The position numbers were made by a program, and so were the translations under genes. This document shows positions 61,406 through 64,000 of a DNA stretch of 64,000 nucleotides, in pieces (position 1 is the first letter of the stretch; every line of letters starts with the position of its first letter). The stretch is taken from positions 1 through 64,000 of the forward strand of contig VXAY01002602.1 in NCBI GenBank assembly GCA_013399855.1. Reading direction: 5' to 3'. This DNA is from Oxyruncus cristatus (lineage: Eukaryota > Chordata > Aves > Passeriformes > Cotingidae). Below the pieces are notes generated by a model. That model did not search any database, was not told the DNA's origin, and saw only the letters and a program-made list of their open reading frames with translations.

Positions 61406-64000
61406 AAAATATCCATGCCTTTTCTTTATCTCTCTGTGAACACAGATGGTATGGCCTCTGAATCTAAATTTTAAAGAACATGCATACTACAGTGAACAAC
61501 AGTCAGATTTCTTCCAGGTTTGTCATCTAATCCTAACTACTGGGACCCTGGTTTTAGTCATGATTCCTAATTTTGGAACCTCTGGGCTAAACCAAGTCAG
61601 AACAGACTCTTCATAGGAAACAGGAAAAAAAAATACTCAAAAGCAAACCCACAATCCCCCCCAACAACAAAACAACAACATCTTAAAAACTATATTAATT
61701 TCCACAATGAATTGATGAATTGATGGAGAGCAATTCTGTGATGCCAGACACTGTTTCTTTAGATACCAAGTAAGCTAAAATAAATACTTCTACCATCTGT
61801 TATTGGTGCTTGATGTAACAGTTTAAGCAGAAAAACTTCAAAGGACAGACAATCTCAATTTTCGTATTTTTTTTTTCTATGTACAAAGAATGCAATGAAA
61901 TGTCTTTCTCCATTTCTTCTCTCAGTCTTCATTTAATGTCATCTTTTTAGGACAAGGACAGTTATTCTCTGTCTTACCAAGGAGTCTAACTCAAAAGAAA
62001 CAAGCATATGTTGAGAATTCTGAGTGCTACAACAATGTAAAATATGCAAATATTTAATGTCATTAAAACCTCAAATAATGGACAGATATCTTTTTCAATG
62101 CTACCATATTGAAATGTGCGTCCAATAAAGACCTGCCCATATAAAACTATCTTATCCCCAAACTTATAACTTCAGTGAAAATAATCACAAAAGTAATTTT
62201 GTCTGTCATCACATAGTTATTTCAAAATTTAAAATAACATATTTGCTTCCTACTATTATTATTTAGCCCTCAGGTTAATTGCTAATGAATGATAGACTAA
62301 ACCTCTAATCCTCATCCTCTTGAGAGGATACCATGCCCTTTTGTCCTTTAATTTAATGTAGTATTTCTTTTGGTTTTAAAGAAACAAATATCACAACAAA
62401 AAAATCTATTAATTTGTGTCCCTTAAAATTGTGTTAATTCTCACAACTCTCTGAAAAGTTAAACTAATTATCAAAGAGAAACACTGAAGATGTTGATTGG
62501 ACCTTTTCTTTCTATTTTTAGTGTTCCCTATCCTATTTTCCTTATCCACAGAAAGTCTGTGCACTGAAATTGGTTTTCTGTCTCTCTTTGCAAAATGTCT
62601 CAAAAATGAAGAAAAGAAAAGAGTCTAGTAATTTGGTCTAGGTTGAAAGATCTGAGGAAATGCAAAGTGACTTTGAAATATTATTGAAAAACTATTCTGT
62701 CTTTATAAAATATGTTCAGCCTACAGCAAGTGATATAGATCATAAACCAAACTATTGAAGAGGTGACTGGTATTTTGAGTCCTAAACTGCATTTTGTTGC
62801 AATGCAGTCTGAGACTTCAAACAGAAAATAGGGACAGATAGCAAAGCCTCTATAAGAAATTAACATTTTCCATGTACACCTAATTAATATTGTTTGCATA
62901 CTCTTATTAATGAATAAATGTTGCTTTCAAGTCATTGTTGTCTCTTGTTTTCACTTATTGCTGTGCTAGCAGACTGGTGATTGGCAGCAAATGACTGCAG
63001 TCAACAATGGCAACCAGCAAAGATCTTTGTAGAGGGATAATATTTGATGTGGGGATAAAGTAAAATCAAATGCTTAAACAGGACCATGGACCATCAAATA
63101 GATTCTTTTCAACTCTATAATCCATTTGGGAGATTTAATCAGATTATTTCTCCATTATATATAGATTAGCTAAATCTGGATAGTTAGATTTCTGAAGATT
63201 TGGCCAACTTCCAAGTGTTAAAAACAAATTTCCTTAATTTCTCAATATAATAAAAAGTCTATTCATTTTGGGAATCTACTCTCTAAACACTTTTTGATGC
63301 ATGGTTAAGATAGTTTTATGATTCAGTAACACTGAAACAGGCAAATTAATAGGACCTTTAGAGATTTGTTGATCAAACTTTTGAACTGTGGATAGTTAAT
63401 AGTCCTTAGCAATACTTGACATTTAGAGTATATAATACTTTACAATAATAGTTGAATAATTACTGTCTCAACATCTTCAGGCACTAGGAATAGCATTTTA
63501 GCATTAATGTGCAGACAAGGAAAGTGAGGCAAAGGCTGCTGTGCAGTTTTGGAATATCCTACTGTCTGAAAAGAGATAATACCACTATCCACAGTGAATT
63601 GACCTGGGCATTTACGAACAATGTCAAGGAAGCATTGCCACGGTGATACTATTCTACCATTTTTCACAGTATGCAATGTAATGATGTAATACCTGTAAAA
63701 CAAACATCTATGTATTAGGTGTAAAAAAGAATTTCTCACCAAAAACTTCTGCTACCAGTGAAGAGATAGAGGTTCAAGGGGAAATCCCAATCATCTGCTT
63801 TGGATGGAAAATTAAAGAGGGATTTTGGGGTATGTGTTGCAAAACTAGAAAGTCAAAATTAAACAAACAGGTGAAAAGAAAAACTGCAGAAATTTTATAT
63901 AAATGGTAAAGAACTAATAGTTCTGGTAGCCTATGTCATTGGTAGGGCAAGTTTTCTTGGTTCTTTTTGGTTTTGTTTTTGTTTTTTTTCAAGAATCTTT
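61406..64000. other. AT-rich unique DNA, no gene seen
   Basis: No gene or recognisable repeat. Short minus-strand frames of 64-100 codons (62409-62899, 63440-63742) show no domain, splice or composition support. Confidence 0.5.

Noticed and set aside
1..64000. CRISPR arrays, operons, bacterial-type promoters or a compact defence system
   Set aside because: No regularly spaced repeats or dense gene arrays; all signals fit a vertebrate nuclear genome.

Overview
The window looks like nuclear DNA from a passerine bird. It is AT-rich and gene-poor, and sits either in a gene desert or inside a very large intron. Two observations point to a bird. CR1 non-LTR retrotransposon fragments occur throughout, most of them short 3' ends carrying the typical ATTCTATG/ATTCTGTG-type terminal repeats. 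At 61.26-61.41 kb there is also a SINE made of a tRNA-Ile(AAT) head joined to a CR1-X-like tail, which is the architecture of the passerine family TguSINE1. No complete protein-coding gene was recognised. Most open frames are short, lack homology I can name, and look like chance or repeat-derived frames.

Layout. 1-9.5 kb: AT-rich unique DNA with two small CR1 tails, a T/G-rich low-complexity tract, and two unnamed direct-repeat pairs (X at 5.06/8.73 kb, Y at 6.39/7.98 kb) nested as X-Y-Y-X. 9.5-13.1 kb: a nest of mobile elements. A minus-strand CR1 is split by a 785-bp solo LTR with a decayed 5-bp target duplication, and a second, longer minus-strand CR1 follows that still shows reverse transcriptase motifs. 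13-24.9 kb: AT-rich DNA with simple repeats, one CR1 tail, an old CR1 relic, and one exon-like open segment with good splice sites at 18.80-19.06 kb. 24.95-26.1 kb: two plus-strand CR1 pieces.

29.3-37.5 kb is the most distinctive part. It holds a short unexplained open stretch (29.4-29.7 kb), a small hairpin minisatellite, an LTR-like promoter/polyadenylation block, and a GC-richer block of several kb. That block ends in a broken but intron-containing RhoGAP-domain gene fragment (TAGAP/ARHGAP20 type) at about 36.63-37.25 kb. The fragment has lost its arginine finger and carries in-frame stops, so it is a pseudogene and not a processed copy.

37.5-64 kb: mostly featureless AT-rich DNA with a CR1 at 39.8 kb, relics of ancient amniote repeats at 44.3 and 45.4 kb, a CR1 at 50.9 kb, a heavily decayed CR1 spanning endonuclease-to-RT parts at 56.8-58.0 kb, a CR1 tail at 60.9 kb and the SINE at 61.3 kb. 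Nothing in the window forms a working pathway or operon. The content records layered retroposition of very different ages plus one dead gene fragment. Family names come from pattern recognition, not from database searches.
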